64,000 nt of DNA, taken from NCBI RefSeq assembly GCF_900099975.1, contig NZ_FNEI01000008.1:1-64000 (forward strand), written 5' to 3'. This DNA is from Arthrobacter cupressi. GTDB lineage: Bacteria > Actinomycetota > Actinomycetes > Actinomycetales > Micrococcaceae. Both the position numbers and the translations under genes were made by a program. Positions 52,535 to 62,251 of this stretch are shown one piece after another; position 1 is the stretch's first letter; each line of letters opens with the position of its first letter. The notes beneath the pieces were generated by a model. That model was not told the origin of the DNA. It saw nothing but the letters and a program-made list of their open reading frames with translations, and did not search any database.

Positions 52535-52583
52535 GGGCCCCGATGGTGACGCCGCTGTGGACACTTCAAACCAGGAGGAAGCC

Positions 52584-52979
52584 ATGGGTAATGAGGCCCA
52601 GCCGGCGGACGCGACGCAGTCCGTGGATTTCCAGCAAGTGCAGAAAACCGAACAATTCCGCGAACTGCGCAGGCGGCACCGCAGTTTCGTTTTCCCGATG
52701 GCCGTCGCCTTCCTGCTCTGGTATTTCGGATACGTGTTGCTGGCCGACTACGCGGTGGGATTGATGTCCATCAAGCTCTGGGGCAACATCAACGTGGGCC
52801 TGGTGCTCGGGCTGCTCCAGTTCGCCACCACCTTCGGCATCACCGCCTGGTACGTGAGCTACTCGAACCGCAGGCTGGACCCCATCGCCGCGGAAATCCG
52901 CGGCGAAATCGAAGGGCATGAGTTCGACGCCAGTGCCACGGCCGCCAGCGGCCGGGCAGCCAAGGGGGCACAGCGGTGA
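52584..52979 (+). CDS. DUF485 membrane protein, ActP partner
   Basis: A 131-residue protein with the DUF485 pattern: FRELRRRHRSFVFPMAVAFLLWYFGYVLLADYA (helix 1 after a basic stretch), then NVGLVLGLLQFATTFGITAWYV (helix 2) and RLDPIAAEIRGEI. It is always found before ActP-type symporters, as YjcH is before ActP. ATG at 52584 has AGGAGG 5 bases upstream. Its stop overlaps the symporter start. Confidence 0.9.
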   Translation: MGNEAQPADATQSVDFQQVQKTEQFRELRRRHRSFVFPMAVAFLLWYFGYVLLADYAVGLMSIKLWGNINVGLVLGLLQFATTFGITAWYVSYSNRRLDPIAAEIRGEIEGHEFDASATAASGRAAKGAQR

Positions 52980-54607
52980 GCGGCATGGTTATCAGCGCTG
53001 CAGCCCCCCTGGTGAACGTCGGCGCGCTCAAAGACACCACCTTGCTGAACATGGGCATCTTCGCCCTGTTTGTCCTGGTCACCATGGTGATCGTGTTCCG
53101 CGCCAGCCGGAACAACAAGACGGCGGCGGACTACTACGCCGCCGGCCGGTCCTTCACCGGATCGCAGAACGGTACGGCGATCGCCGGGGACTACCTCTCG
53201 GCGGCGTCGTTCCTCGGAATCACCGGTGCGATCGCCATCAACGGCTACGACGGCTTCCTGTACTCCATCGGCTTCCTCGTGGCCTGGCTCGTGGCGCTGC
53301 TCCTGGTAGCCGAACTGCTGCGTAACACCGGCAAGTTCACCATGGCCGACGTGCTGTCCTTCCGGCTGCGCCAGCGCCCGGTCCGGATCGCCGCGGCCCT
53401 GTCCACGCTCGCCGTCTGCTTCTTCTACCTCCTCGCCCAAATGGCAGGCGCCGGCAGCCTGATCTCCCTGCTGCTGGGCATCAGCGACTGGGGCGGACAG
53501 GCATTGGTGATCATCGTCGTCGGCGCCCTCATGATCATGTATGTGCTGATCGGCGGCATGAAGGGCACTACCTGGGTGCAGATCATCAAGGCCGTGCTTC
53601 TTATCTGCGGCGCCGCCGTCATGACCCTCTGGGTGCTGTCCATCTACGGCTTCAACCTCTCGAACCTGCTGGGCTCGGCCGCCGAAGCCGCGAACAACCC
53701 GAACGTCCTGAACCCCGGGCTGCAGTACGGCAAGACCGAGACGTCCAAGCTGGACTTCATGTCCCTCGGCCTGGCCCTGGTCCTCGGCACCGCCGCCCTG
53801 CCGCACGTGCTGATGCGCTTCTACACCGTGCCCACGGCGAAGGAAGCCCGCAAGTCCGTGGTCTGGTCCATCTGGCTGATCGGCCTGTTCTACCTGTTCA
53901 CCCTGGTGCTGGGCTACGGCGCCGCGGCGCTCGTCGGGGCCGAAACCATCAAGGCGGCGCCCGGCGGCGTCAACTCGGCCGCACCGCTGCTGGCCTTCCA
54001 CCTGGGCGGGCCGCTGCTTCTCGGCTTCATTTCCGCCGTCGCCTTCGCCACGATCCTTGCCGTGGTGGCCGGCCTGACGATCACCGCGGCGGCCTCCTTC
54101 GCGCATGACATCTACGCCAACGTCCTTGCCAAGGACAAGGCCGACGCCGGCACCGAAGTCAAGGTGGCGCGGCGGACCGTGGTGGTCATCGGAGTCCTGG
54201 CCATCCTTGGCGGGATCTTCGCCAACGGGCAGAACGTCGCCTTCCTGGTGGCGCTCGCCTTCGCGGTGGCTGCCTCGGCCAACCTGCCCACCATCGTCTA
54301 TTCGCTGTTCTGGCGGAAGTTCACCACCCAGGGTGCGGTCTGGAGCATGTACGGCGGCCTCGCCGCGGCCATCGTCCTGATTGCCTTCTCGCCGGTGGTG
54401 TCCGGCGCCAAGACCTCCATGATCCCGGGCGCGAACTTCGCGATCTTCCCGCTGAGCAACCCGGGCATCGTGTCCATCCCGCTCGCCTTCTTCCTGGGCT
54501 GGCTGGGCACCGTGCTCGACAAGCGCCGCGAGGACCCGGCCAAGCAGGCCGAGATGGAGGTCCGTTCGCTCACGGGCGTCGGGGCCGAGAAGGCCGTGGA
54601 CCACTAG
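52976..54607 (+). CDS. Cation/acetate symporter
   Basis: A 543-residue sodium:solute symporter of the ActP group. NKTAADYYAAGRSFTGSQNGTAIAGDYLSAASFLG is the sodium-site region, QMAGAGSLISLLLGIS is helix 3-4, and ALPHVLMRFYTVPTAKEARKSVVWS is the ActP hallmark. It probably takes up acetate and similar short acids. GTG at 52976 overlaps the DUF485 stop by four bases. It is divergent from the two-component system, and a second symporter lies on the other side. Confidence 0.9.
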   Translation: MSGMVISAAAPLVNVGALKDTTLLNMGIFALFVLVTMVIVFRASRNNKTAADYYAAGRSFTGSQNGTAIAGDYLSAASFLGITGAIAINGYDGFLYSIGFLVAWLVALLLVAELLRNTGKFTMADVLSFRLRQRPVRIAAALSTLAVCFFYLLAQMAGAGSLISLLLGISDWGGQALVIIVVGALMIMYVLIGGMKGTTWVQIIKAVLLICGAAVMTLWVLSIYGFNLSNLLGSAAEAANNPNVLNPGLQYGKTETSKLDFMSLGLALVLGTAALPHVLMRFYTVPTAKEARKSVVWSIWLIGLFYLFTLVLGYGAAALVGAETIKAAPGGVNSAAPLLAFHLGGPLLLGFISAVAFATILAVVAGLTITAAASFAHDIYANVLAKDKADAGTEVKVARRTVVVIGVLAILGGIFANGQNVAFLVALAFAVAASANLPTIVYSLFWRKFTTQGAVWSMYGGLAAAIVLIAFSPVVSGAKTSMIPGANFAIFPLSNPGIVSIPLAFFLGWLGTVLDKRREDPAKQAEMEVRSLTGVGAEKAVDH

Positions 54608-54618
54608 CGTTCCGAAAA

Positions 54619-54662
54619 CAACAGCGAAGCCCTCCTGCAACTGCAGGAGGGCTTCGCTGTTG
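54619..54662. terminator. Strong bidirectional terminator
   Basis: Perfect 21-base arms (54619-54639 and 54642-54662) around a 2-base loop. The gap is convergent: the symporter gene ends at 54607 and the anchored protein gene ends at 54669 on the other strand. Confidence 0.9.
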
Positions 54663-54668
54663 CGGTGC

Positions 54669-55361
54669 CTAGTTCCGGGGCCTGATGCGGATGGCGTCCA
54701 TCTTCCCGTCGTTGCCGACGAATCCGTACTTGAGCTCGATCGTCCGGCCACTGCAGTCCAGGGTGCCCGAAACCTCGGCGCGGTTGACGCCGTTCTTGGA
54801 TTCCGCGTTGACCGAGTTGTAGTTGGCCTTGCAGGAATCGCTGAGCTCCAGGCTGCCGATGCCATCGAGGAAGGCGGCCTTGGAAACGTCTTCCTTGAGG
54901 GAATCGGTCAGGAAACGGTCGTACGCTTCCTCGTTGCGGCCGTCGAGGAGCAGGTTGGTGAACTCCTGGGCCTGGCCCTTGGCTTTGGCGGTGGCATTGC
55001 CCACCAGATTGACCAGCAGCACGACGCCGACCACCACCAAGAGGACCACCCCGACGACCGCACCGAGCACGATCCACAGAACCTTGCGGTTTTTCCGTGA
55101 CGGGGCGGCCGGCTGGCCGAACGGCTGTCCGTACTGGCCGCCGTCGTAAGGGGGCTGGGAGTACGGCGGCTGGCCGTGTAGGGGTTGTTCGTACTGGGCC
55201 TGTCCGTATTGCGGCTGGCCCTGTTGGGGAGTTCCGTACGGCGGCTGGTTACCGTATTGCGGCGGGCTGTACGGCGGGGGCGGCGGGACCGGCCGGGACG
55301 CCCAGCCGGGCTCCTGGGGTTCGGGGTTTCGGGGGTCCGGGTTCTCCGGGGGAGTGCTCAC
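54669..55361 (-). CDS. Membrane-anchored protein with Pro/Gln/Tyr-rich cytosolic tail (DUF4878-like)
   Basis: A 230-residue protein. About 90 residues at the N-terminus are Pro/Gln/Tyr/Gly-rich with YGQ- and PPY-type repeats, then a basic stop (SRKNRKV), one membrane helix ([23 protein letters not shown]) and an outside domain of about 100 residues ([20 protein letters not shown]...) resembling DUF4878/lumazine-binding-like folds. Two cysteines (SCKAN and LDCSG) could form a disulfide. Function unknown. GTG at 55361 has AAAGG 9 bases upstream. Confidence 0.7.
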   Translation of the reverse strand: MSTPPENPDPRNPEPQEPGWASRPVPPPPPYSPPQYGNQPPYGTPQQGQPQYGQAQYEQPLHGQPPYSQPPYDGGQYGQPFGQPAAPSRKNRKVLWIVLGAVVGVVLLVVVGVVLLVNLVGNATAKAKGQAQEFTNLLLDGRNEEAYDRFLTDSLKEDVSKAAFLDGIGSLELSDSCKANYNSVNAESKNGVNRAEVSGTLDCSGRTIELKYGFVGNDGKMDAIRIRPRN

Positions 55362-55491
55362 GATGGTTCGCCTTTCCGGCCGCCTGCGCTGCCAATGCCT
55401 GGAACGCGTGCTTTGGAACCATCGGCCGGCCCCCAGACGTCCGCTTGCATCAAATCGCATGTCCGGCGGCGGGGCAAGTAAAGGAGACGGG

Positions 55492-55959
55492 TCAGCCGGC
55501 GCTTTTCTTCAGCAGGGGCTGCATCCGGTAGGGGATCATTTCCTGCATTGCCAGGGCGGTGTCCGTCCGTTCCACCCCGTCGCAGCCCAGGATCTTGCCG
55601 TTGATGCGGAAGAGGTCCTCGGCGTCGAGGGCCACCACCCGCAGCAGCAGGTCCGCGGAACCGGTCAGGCCGTGGGCTTCCAGAATCTCCGGGATTTCGG
55701 CCAGGTCCACGGCCAGCTGGCCGAGTTTCTGCTGCTGCACGTGCACGGAGATGAAGGCCAGCAGCGGGTAGCCGAGGGCCGCCGGGTTGATCCGCCGTTC
55801 GAAGGACAGGAAGGCGTGCTTCTTCTCGAGTTGCGCCATCCGCGCCTGGACCGTGTTCCTGGACAGTCCGAGCTTTTGGGCCAAAGCCACCACAGTGCCC
55901 CGGGGGTCCTTCGCCATGGCCGAAAGCAGCCGGGTGTCCGTGCCATCCAAAGCTTGCAT
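55492..55959 (-). CDS. Lrp/AsnC-family regulator (BkdR-like)
   Basis: A 155-residue feast/famine regulator. The N-terminal helix-turn-helix has [20 protein letters not shown], and the C-terminal RAM domain has [14 protein letters not shown] and [13 protein letters not shown]. It is divergent from the 2-oxoacid dehydrogenase operon, the position typical of BkdR, which responds to branched-chain amino acids. ATG at 55959 or 55971 is the start; neither has a Shine-Dalgarno, so the mRNA may be leaderless. Confidence 0.88.
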   Translation of the reverse strand: MQALDGTDTRLLSAMAKDPRGTVVALAQKLGLSRNTVQARMAQLEKKHAFLSFERRINPAALGYPLLAFISVHVQQQKLGQLAVDLAEIPEILEAHGLTGSADLLLRVVALDAEDLFRINGKILGCDGVERTDTALAMQEMIPYRMQPLLKKSAG

Positions 55960-55999
55960 AGTGCGCAACATTAGCACGGTGACCGGGCGCCTGATAGGG

Positions 56000-56047
56000 C
56001 ACAATGCTCAGAATCCGTGGCGGTGGTTGTACCCAATGAGCATTGTG
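56000..56047. promoter_or_regulatory. Long-spaced 11-bp inverted repeat, Lrp-type operator candidate
   Basis: CACAATGCTCA (56000-56010) and TGAGCATTGTG (56037-56047) are perfect complements spaced 26 bases apart, about 37 bases centre to centre. Multiple spaced half-sites suit an octameric Lrp/AsnC protein wrapping DNA. The site lies in the divergent region between the regulator and the dehydrogenase operon. Confidence 0.65.
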
Positions 56048-56152
56048 AGTAGGGTCACAATTATCCGGGCGACGAGGCCCGGTTAGCTGCTGCTTGCGGG
56101 GCCAAAAGTCCTTGCGGCAACGGCTGGAACGAGCTGAAAGGTGCGAGCAACC

Positions 56153-57319
56153 GTGTTGACCGATGAAGCCGGGCGGGGAGCCAACCAGGCAACGGAACCC
56201 GCCAACAATGTGCAGAATCCACGCCGGACCGGGGGAGACCTCGTCCAGTTGCTGTCCCCCTCGGGGGAGCGCATCAGCCATCCGGAATTTGATCTGTGGA
56301 TCAGCGATGTCAGCGATGAACAGCTCTGCTCCTTCTACGAGGACATGGTGGTCATCCGCCGGATCGACGCGGAGGCCACCGCGCTGCAGCGCCAGGGTGA
56401 GCTGGCCCTTTGGCCGCCGCTGCTCGGCCAGGAAGCAACCCAAATCGGCTCGGGCCGGGCCCTGCGCAGCGATGACTTCGTCTTCCCCACCTACCGCGAC
56501 AACGGCGTGGCCTACTGCCGCGGGGTGCCTGTCCCGGACCTCGTGCGTGCCTGGCGCGGCAACGCCCTGTTCGGCTGGGACCCGTACCGCTACAACATCG
56601 CCACGCAGCAGATCATGATCGGTTCGCAGTCCCTCCACGCCACCGGCTACGCCATGGGCATCCAGGATGACGGCGCCGATTCCGTGGCAGTGGCCTTCTT
56701 CGGCGACGGCGCCACCAGCGAAGGCGACGTCAACGAGGCCATGGTCTTCGCCGCCAGCTTCCAGGCTCCGGTGGTGTTCATCTGCCAGAACAACCACTGG
56801 GCCATTTCCGAACCTGTGCTGCTGCAGTCCCATGTGCAACTCGCGGACCGCGCCTCCGGCTTCGGCATTCCCTCCATGCGCGTGGACGGCAACGACGTAC
56901 TGGCCGTGCTGTCCGCCACCCGGATCGCACTGGACCGGGCCAGGAAAGGCGGCGGACCCACCTTCATCGAAGCACTCACCTACCGCATGGGACCGCACAC
57001 GACGGCGGACGACCCCACCCGCTACCGCGACCCCAACGAGCTCGAAGACTGGGCCGCGAAGGACCCCATTGCCCGGCTCAGGGCCCTGCTGGACCGAAAG
57101 GGGCTGCTAAGCGATGAGTTGGAGGCCCGCGTCAAGGCAAGGGCCGACGCTGTGGCCGCGGAACTCAGGAACGGCTGCATCAACATGCCCGAGCCCGCCC
57201 CGCTGGATGTGTTCAAGCACGTCTACAGCGAGGAAAACTCCTGGATCGAACGGCAAAAGGACCATTACACCCGCTATCTGGAAAGCTTCAGCGGATCCGC
57301 GCAGGAAGGTGCACACTGA
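56153..57319 (+). CDS. 2-oxoacid dehydrogenase E1 component, alpha subunit
   Basis: Thiamine-diphosphate subunit that decarboxylates a 2-oxo acid. The 388-residue protein has the TPP motif GDGATSEGDVNEAM ending in CQNNHWAIS (GDG...NN), GQEATQIGSGRAL and the phosphorylation-loop-like YRMGPHTTADDPTRYR. It could be pyruvate or branched-chain specific; the Lrp-type regulator and the nearby carboxylase favour branched-chain. GTG at 56153 has AAAGG 11 bases upstream; GTG at 56141 is too close to it. Its stop overlaps the beta subunit ATG. Confidence 0.88.
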   Translation: MLTDEAGRGANQATEPANNVQNPRRTGGDLVQLLSPSGERISHPEFDLWISDVSDEQLCSFYEDMVVIRRIDAEATALQRQGELALWPPLLGQEATQIGSGRALRSDDFVFPTYRDNGVAYCRGVPVPDLVRAWRGNALFGWDPYRYNIATQQIMIGSQSLHATGYAMGIQDDGADSVAVAFFGDGATSEGDVNEAMVFAASFQAPVVFICQNNHWAISEPVLLQSHVQLADRASGFGIPSMRVDGNDVLAVLSATRIALDRARKGGGPTFIEALTYRMGPHTTADDPTRYRDPNELEDWAAKDPIARLRALLDRKGLLSDELEARVKARADAVAAELRNGCINMPEPAPLDVFKHVYSEENSWIERQKDHYTRYLESFSGSAQEGAH

Positions 57320-58329
57320 TGAGCCAGCTGACCTTCGCCCGCGCCATCAACGCCGGGCTCCGCAAGGCCCTCGACAACGACCCCAAAGTGGTGCTGATGG
57401 GGGAGGACATCGGCAAACTTGGCGGCGTCTTCCGCGTCACGGACGGGCTGCAGAAAGACTTCGGCACCCACCGAGTAGTGGACACTCCGCTGGCCGAATC
57501 CGGCATCATCGGCACAGCGGTCGGCCTGGCCTACCGCGGGTACCGGCCGGTGTGCGAAATCCAGTTCGACGGTTTCATCTACCCGGCGTTCGACCAGATT
57601 GTCAGCCAGGTGGCCAAGATGCACTACCGCACCCAGGGCACGGTGAAGATGCCGATCACCATCCGGGTGCCGTTCGGCGGCGGCATCGGCTCGCCCGAAC
57701 ACCACTCCGAATCCCCGGAGGCGTACTTCACCCACACCTCGGGGCTGCGCGTGGTCAGCGTGTCCAACCCGCAGGACGCCTACACGATGATCCAGCAGGC
57801 CATCGCCTCGGACGATCCCGTGCTCTACTTCGAGCCCAAGCGCCGCTACCACGACAAAGGCGAGGTGGACGAGGCCTTGGCCCTCGACCGGGCCCTGCCG
57901 ATGGGCAGCGCACGGGTGGCCGCCGGCGGCAGCGACGTCACTCTGGTGGCGTACGGCCCCTTGGTGAAAACCGCGCTCGACGCCGCCCTGGCCGCCGCCG
58001 ATGAGGGCGTGTCCATCGAGGTCATCGACCTCCGTTCCCTGGCGCCCGTCGACTATCCCACCGTGGAGGCGTCCGTCCGCAAGACCGGACGGCTCGTCAT
58101 CACCCACGAGGCCGCGCAGTCCGGCGGGCTCGGCGCGGAGATCGCGGCGAGCATCACCGAGCGGTGCTTCAACTACCTCGAAGCCGCACCGGTCCGCGTC
58201 ACGGGCTTCGACGTCCCGTACCCGTACTCCAAGCTCGAAATGCACCACCTGCCGGACCTGGACCGGATCCTGGACGGCGTGGACCGTGCCCTCGGCCGGC
58301 CGAACTCCCTGAGCGGACTGGAAGGATGA
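57319..58329 (+). CDS. 2-oxoacid dehydrogenase E1 component, beta subunit
   Basis: A 336-residue partner of E1 alpha, carrying the pyrimidine-binding half of the active site and the potassium site. Visible: LMGEDIGKLGGVFRVTDGL with the catalytic Glu, DTPLAESGIIGTAVGLA, IRVPFGGGIGSPEHHSESPEA, and EVIDLRSLAPVDYPTV-type C-terminal transketolase segment. ATG at 57319 and a stop overlapping the E2 start show tight coupling. Confidence 0.92.
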   Translation: MSQLTFARAINAGLRKALDNDPKVVLMGEDIGKLGGVFRVTDGLQKDFGTHRVVDTPLAESGIIGTAVGLAYRGYRPVCEIQFDGFIYPAFDQIVSQVAKMHYRTQGTVKMPITIRVPFGGGIGSPEHHSESPEAYFTHTSGLRVVSVSNPQDAYTMIQQAIASDDPVLYFEPKRRYHDKGEVDEALALDRALPMGSARVAAGGSDVTLVAYGPLVKTALDAALAAADEGVSIEVIDLRSLAPVDYPTVEASVRKTGRLVITHEAAQSGGLGAEIAASITERCFNYLEAAPVRVTGFDVPYPYSKLEMHHLPDLDRILDGVDRALGRPNSLSGLEG

Positions 58330-59744
58330 GCCGCGCCATGATCAAGGAATTCCGACTGCCGGATCTCGGCGAGGGGCTCACGGAGTCCGAAATCCTCAGC
58401 TGGAAGGTCGCGGTGGGCGATACCGTGGAACTGAACCAGGTGATCGCCGAGGTGGAGACCGCCAAGGCCGTGGTGGAACTGCCCTCGCCGTTTGCCGGGA
58501 CGGTGGCCGCCCTGCACGAACAACCGGGCAGCGTCGTCGAGGTCGGCAAGCCGATTGTTTCCTTCGAAGTGGACGACGCCGGGGCCGCGCCTTCCGCGGG
58601 CGACGCACCTTCCGCGGACGCCGGGAAGCCCGGCGCCGGGAAGCCCGCCGGTGGCGCAGCGGCTGAGCCCGCCGCCCCGAAGCGCGAAGCAACCCTGGTG
58701 GGGTACGGCGCCGCCGTCGAACAGGGCGGGCGCCCGGTCCGCCGCCAGCGCACCCTCCCGGCCGCGGTCCAACCATCGGCAGCCCGGCCGGCTGATACGA
58801 CGGCGCCCCCCGTCGTCGCGGCTCCCGGCGCGGGGTCCGCGGCCGCCGTCGTCCAGTCTGAGCGGCAGCCCGAGCGGCCGCGCTCGACGCCGCCGGTTCG
58901 GAAACTGGCGCGCGACCTCGGCGTCGACCTGGCGCAGCTCAACGGAACCGGAGAAGGCGGGCTGATCACGCGCGAGGACGTGCAGCACTTTGCCGAAGGC
59001 GCGGGGGCCCCGGCCGCCGCTCAGGAGGCTCCCGCCGCTGCGGGCCGCGAAACCCGCACACCGATCAAGGGCGTCCGCAAGTACACCGCGGCGGCCATGG
59101 TGCAAAGCGCCTTCACCGCGCCCCACGTCACCGAGTTCCTCACGGTGGACGTCACGGCCGCCATGGAACTGCTGGGGCGGCTCAAGGCAAGCCGCGCATT
59201 TCAGGGCTACAAACTGACTCCGCTCACGCTCGCGGCGAAGGCGGTGCTGATTGCCCTGAAGCGGAACCCCACGCTGAATTCGCGCTGGGATGACGCGGCG
59301 CAGGAGATCGTCCAGTTCAACTACGTCAACCTGGGCATCGCCGCCGCGACGCCGCGCGGGCTGACGGTCCCGAACATCAAGGACGCCGACGGGATGGGCC
59401 TGTTGGAACTGTCGGCGGCGCTGACGGAGCTTACGGAGACTGCCCGCGCCGGAAAGACCACCCCGGCGGACCTTGCCGGCGGCACCATCTCGATCACCAA
59501 CATCGGGGTGTTCGGCATCGACGCCGGCACGCCGATCCTCAACCCCGGGGAGGCCGCGATCGTGGCCCTCGGGGCGGTGCGCAAGGCTCCGTGGGTGCAT
59601 AACGACGAGCTTGCCGTCCGGCAGGTCATGTCGCTGAGCCTGTCCTTCGACCACCGCCTGGTGGACGGCGAACAAGGTTCCCGGTTCCTGGCGGACGTGG
59701 GCGCCATCCTCTCGGACCCGGGGATGGTCTTGACCATGGTGTAG
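58326..59744 (+). CDS. 2-oxoacid dehydrogenase E2 component (lipoyl acyltransferase)
   Basis: A 472-residue E2 core. The N-terminal lipoyl domain has the lipoylated lysine in VETAKAVVE (Lys near 47). An Ala/Pro-rich linker carries a peripheral subunit-binding domain (VRKLARDLGVDLAQLNGTG). The acyltransferase domain ends with SFDHRLVDGEQGSRFL, whose HxxxDG is catalytic. ATG at 58326 overlaps the E1 beta stop; ATG at 58338 is an alternative with GGAAGG 12 bases upstream. No E3 gene is next to it, so the complex uses E3 from elsewhere. Confidence 0.92.
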   Translation: MSRAMIKEFRLPDLGEGLTESEILSWKVAVGDTVELNQVIAEVETAKAVVELPSPFAGTVAALHEQPGSVVEVGKPIVSFEVDDAGAAPSAGDAPSADAGKPGAGKPAGGAAAEPAAPKREATLVGYGAAVEQGGRPVRRQRTLPAAVQPSAARPADTTAPPVVAAPGAGSAAAVVQSERQPERPRSTPPVRKLARDLGVDLAQLNGTGEGGLITREDVQHFAEGAGAPAAAQEAPAAAGRETRTPIKGVRKYTAAAMVQSAFTAPHVTEFLTVDVTAAMELLGRLKASRAFQGYKLTPLTLAAKAVLIALKRNPTLNSRWDDAAQEIVQFNYVNLGIAAATPRGLTVPNIKDADGMGLLELSAALTELTETARAGKTTPADLAGGTISITNIGVFGIDAGTPILNPGEAAIVALGAVRKAPWVHNDELAVRQVMSLSLSFDHRLVDGEQGSRFLADVGAILSDPGMVLTMV

Positions 59745-59786
59745 TCCTCAGGGTGGTCTGCAACGGGCATCGACTGCTGAGTACTT

Positions 59787-59826
59787 GTCGTTATGAGTCC
59801 CCAAAACGACGATTACACAGCAATCG
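59787..59826. other. Two short hairpins in the convergent E2-tetR gap
   Basis: GTCGTT (59787-59792) pairs with AACGAC (59805-59810), and CGATT pairs with AATCG just after (about 59810-59826). The gap lies between two converging genes, so a weak terminator role is possible; no T-run is present. Confidence 0.4.
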
Positions 59827-59832
59827 TTGCGA

Positions 59833-60501
59833 TCAGTGGACCGTCAGTGCCGCCAAGGCCATCTGCTCCAGCAGGGGCCGCGCGGCTTCGGCGGCGATCT
59901 GGCGGCCGTGGCTGCGCACCGAATGCGGGGTGGAGTTGATCAGGCCGAACACCGCGTGGGCGCGGACCCGCAGTTCCGCGGGATCCGCGTCCTGCCCGGC
60001 ACCATCCCCACCGCTATGCACCTCGCCCAGGACCCCCACCCAGAGCTCCACATAGCTGCGCTGCAGGGCGCGCACCTCCGCGCTGTCGGAGTCGGACAGG
60101 CTGTCCAGGTCCCGGTCCTGGACCCGGATGACATCGGGGTTGCTCAGCGCGAAGTCCACGTGGAATTCCACCAGGCCGCGAAGGGCCGCCTCCGGGGTGG
60201 AGGCTGCGGCGGCCACCGCCCGGCCGCCGTCGAGCAGTCCACGGCTGACGCTCAGCAGCAGTTCGGCGAGCACCGCCTGTTTCCCGGGGAAGTGCCGGTA
60301 GACGGCCGGTCCGCTGACGCCCGCCGCCGCGCCGAGGTCCTCGAGGGAGACCCGGCTGAAACCGTTCTCGGCGAAGAGGGCGGCGGCCGCGGAGAGCAGC
60401 GCTTTCCGCCGGGTCTCCTTTGCCTGGCTGCGCAGGGTGGGCGGCGCGGGAGCGGGGGAATCCGCGGCGGGCAGGCTTGCCTCTTCCTCGTGTGCGGCCA
60501 C
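59833..60501 (-). CDS. TetR-family regulator
   Basis: A 222-residue TetR/AcrR protein. After a disordered Ala/Pro/Glu-rich start of about 25 residues, the helix-turn-helix reads LSAAAALFAENGFSRVSLEDLGAAAGVSGPAVYRHFPGKQAVL. The C-terminal ligand domain is of the acyl-CoA-type regulators, though unspecific. GTG at 60501 has AGGAGG 4-5 bases upstream; a longer frame starts at 60528. It is divergent from the carboxylase operon with an operator candidate between them. Confidence 0.9.
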   Translation of the reverse strand: MAAHEEEASLPAADSPAPAPPTLRSQAKETRRKALLSAAAALFAENGFSRVSLEDLGAAAGVSGPAVYRHFPGKQAVLAELLLSVSRGLLDGGRAVAAAASTPEAALRGLVEFHVDFALSNPDVIRVQDRDLDSLSDSDSAEVRALQRSYVELWVGVLGEVHSGGDGAGQDADPAELRVRAHAVFGLINSTPHSVRSHGRQIAAEAARPLLEQMALAALTVH

Positions 60502-60572
60502 GGATCCTCCTCGTGCGGCGTGCTCCACCCGGCGTGGTGGACATCACAGTTAATCGAGACTAAGCTAAATTT

Positions 60573-60592
60573 CAGTTACTTGTCATTAACTG
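60573..60592. promoter_or_regulatory. TetR operator candidate before the carboxylase operon
   Basis: CAGTTA (60573) and TAACTG (60587) form perfect 6-base arms around 8 bases. Its inner part, GTTACTTGTCATTAAC, resembles the GTTAC-N6-GTAAC sites at 23716 and 40836 with one arm change. It lies between tetR and the carboxylase start. Confidence 0.65.
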
Positions 60593-60637
60593 AAGCTGCC
60601 GTTGGCCGGATATCCGGCCGGGATGGGAAGCATGTCG

Positions 60638-62245
60638 ATGGAGACACTCGCCAGCCGGGCTGACGCCAGGGGCACGGCGTTCGAAGCCAATGCCCGGGCC
60701 CAGCAGTCCCTCGTGGAGGAACTGAAGGAAAGGATCGCGGCGGCGTCACTTGGCGGCCCCGAAAAGTCCCGCCAACGCCACGTGGCCAGGGGAAAGCTGC
60801 TGCCCCGCGAACGCATCGAGCAGTTGCTGGATGACGGAAGCCCGTTCCTGGAAATCGCGCCGCTGGCGGCGAACGGCATGTACAACGACGACTCCCCGGG
60901 CGCCGGGGTGATCGCCGGCATCGGCCTGGTCCATGGCCGCCAGGTGCTGGTCATCTCCAACGACGCCACGGTCAAGGGCGGCACCTACTATCCGATGACA
61001 GTCAAGAAGCACCTGCGCGCCCAGGAAATCGCACTCGAGAACCGGCTTCCCTGCATCTACCTGGTGGACTCCGGCGGGGCGTTCCTGCCGCGCCAGGACG
61101 AGGTGTTCCCGGACAAAGACCACTTCGGCCGGATCTTCTTCAACCAGGCCCGGATGTCCGCGGCGAAGATCCCGCAGATCGCCGCCGTCATGGGTTCCTG
61201 CACCGCCGGCGGCGCCTACGTTCCGGCCATGAGCGACGAAACGGTGATCGTGCGGAACCAGGGCACCATTTTCCTCGGCGGCCCGCCCTTGGTGAAGGCC
61301 GCCATCGGGGAAATCGTCACCGCGGAGGAACTGGGCGGCGGGGAAGTGCACGCGAGGATCTCCGGCGTCAGCGACCACCTCGCCGAGAACGATGAGCACG
61401 CCCTGCAGATCGTCCGCGACATCGTCGCCACCCTGCCCCGACCGCAGGCCCCGGCCTGGGACGTCGCAACCCCGGTGGAGCCGGCCGTCGACCCCGCTGG
61501 TCTCTACGGGGTGGTCCCGGTGGACGTCAACGAATCCTACGACGTCCGCGAGGTCATCGCCCGGCTGGTGGACGGCTCGCGCTTCCACGAATTCAAGAAG
61601 GAGTACGGCACCACCCTGGTCACCGGTTTCGCCCGGCTGCACGGCCACCCAGTCGGCATCGTCGCCAACAACGGTGTCCTGTTCAGCGAATCCGCCCTCA
61701 AGGGCGCCCACTTCATCGAACTGTGCGACCAGCGCGGCATCCCGCTGGTGTTCCTGCAGAATCTCTCCGGTTTCATGGTGGGCAAGGACTACGAGCAGGG
61801 TGGCATCGCCAAGAACGGCGCCAAGATGGTCACCGCCGTCGCGACCGCCCGGGTCCCGAAGCTGACCGTCGTGATTGGCGGCTCCTTCGGCGCCGGCAAC
61901 TACTCGATGTGCGGCCGCGCCTACGGCCCGCGCTTCCTGTGGATGTGGCCGGCCGCCCGCATTTCCGTGATGGGCGGCAACCAGGCATCCAGCGTGCTCG
62001 CCACGGTCAAGCGCGAACAGTTCGAGGCTGCCGGCGAGGAATGGTCCGCGGCGGACGAAGAGGCCTTCAAAGCCCCCATCCGGCAGCAGTACGAGGAACA
62101 GGGCAGCCCCTACTATTCCACCGCACGGCTCTGGGACGACGGCATCATCGATCCCGCGGACACCCGTCGCGTCCTGGGCCTCGCGCTCGACGTCGTCTCC
62201 CGCCAGACCCTGCCGGAAACCTCCTTCGGCCTGTTCAGGATGTGA
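60638..62245 (+). CDS. Acyl-CoA carboxylase carboxyltransferase (beta) subunit, methylcrotonyl-CoA type
   Basis: Transfers carboxyl from biotin to an acyl-CoA. The 535-residue protein equals the usual length of methylcrotonyl-CoA carboxylase beta. It has [65 protein letters not shown] and [20 protein letters not shown], which set MCC beta subunits apart from propionyl-CoA types. ATG at 60638 has GGGAAG 7 bases upstream; ATGs at 60623 and 60632 are possible. The alpha subunit starts 6 bases after its stop. Confidence 0.9.
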   Translation: METLASRADARGTAFEANARAQQSLVEELKERIAAASLGGPEKSRQRHVARGKLLPRERIEQLLDDGSPFLEIAPLAANGMYNDDSPGAGVIAGIGLVHGRQVLVISNDATVKGGTYYPMTVKKHLRAQEIALENRLPCIYLVDSGGAFLPRQDEVFPDKDHFGRIFFNQARMSAAKIPQIAAVMGSCTAGGAYVPAMSDETVIVRNQGTIFLGGPPLVKAAIGEIVTAEELGGGEVHARISGVSDHLAENDEHALQIVRDIVATLPRPQAPAWDVATPVEPAVDPAGLYGVVPVDVNESYDVREVIARLVDGSRFHEFKKEYGTTLVTGFARLHGHPVGIVANNGVLFSESALKGAHFIELCDQRGIPLVFLQNLSGFMVGKDYEQGGIAKNGAKMVTAVATARVPKLTVVIGGSFGAGNYSMCGRAYGPRFLWMWPAARISVMGGNQASSVLATVKREQFEAAGEEWSAADEEAFKAPIRQQYEEQGSPYYSTARLWDDGIIDPADTRRVLGLALDVVSRQTLPETSFGLFRM

Positions 62246-62251
62246 CCCCCG

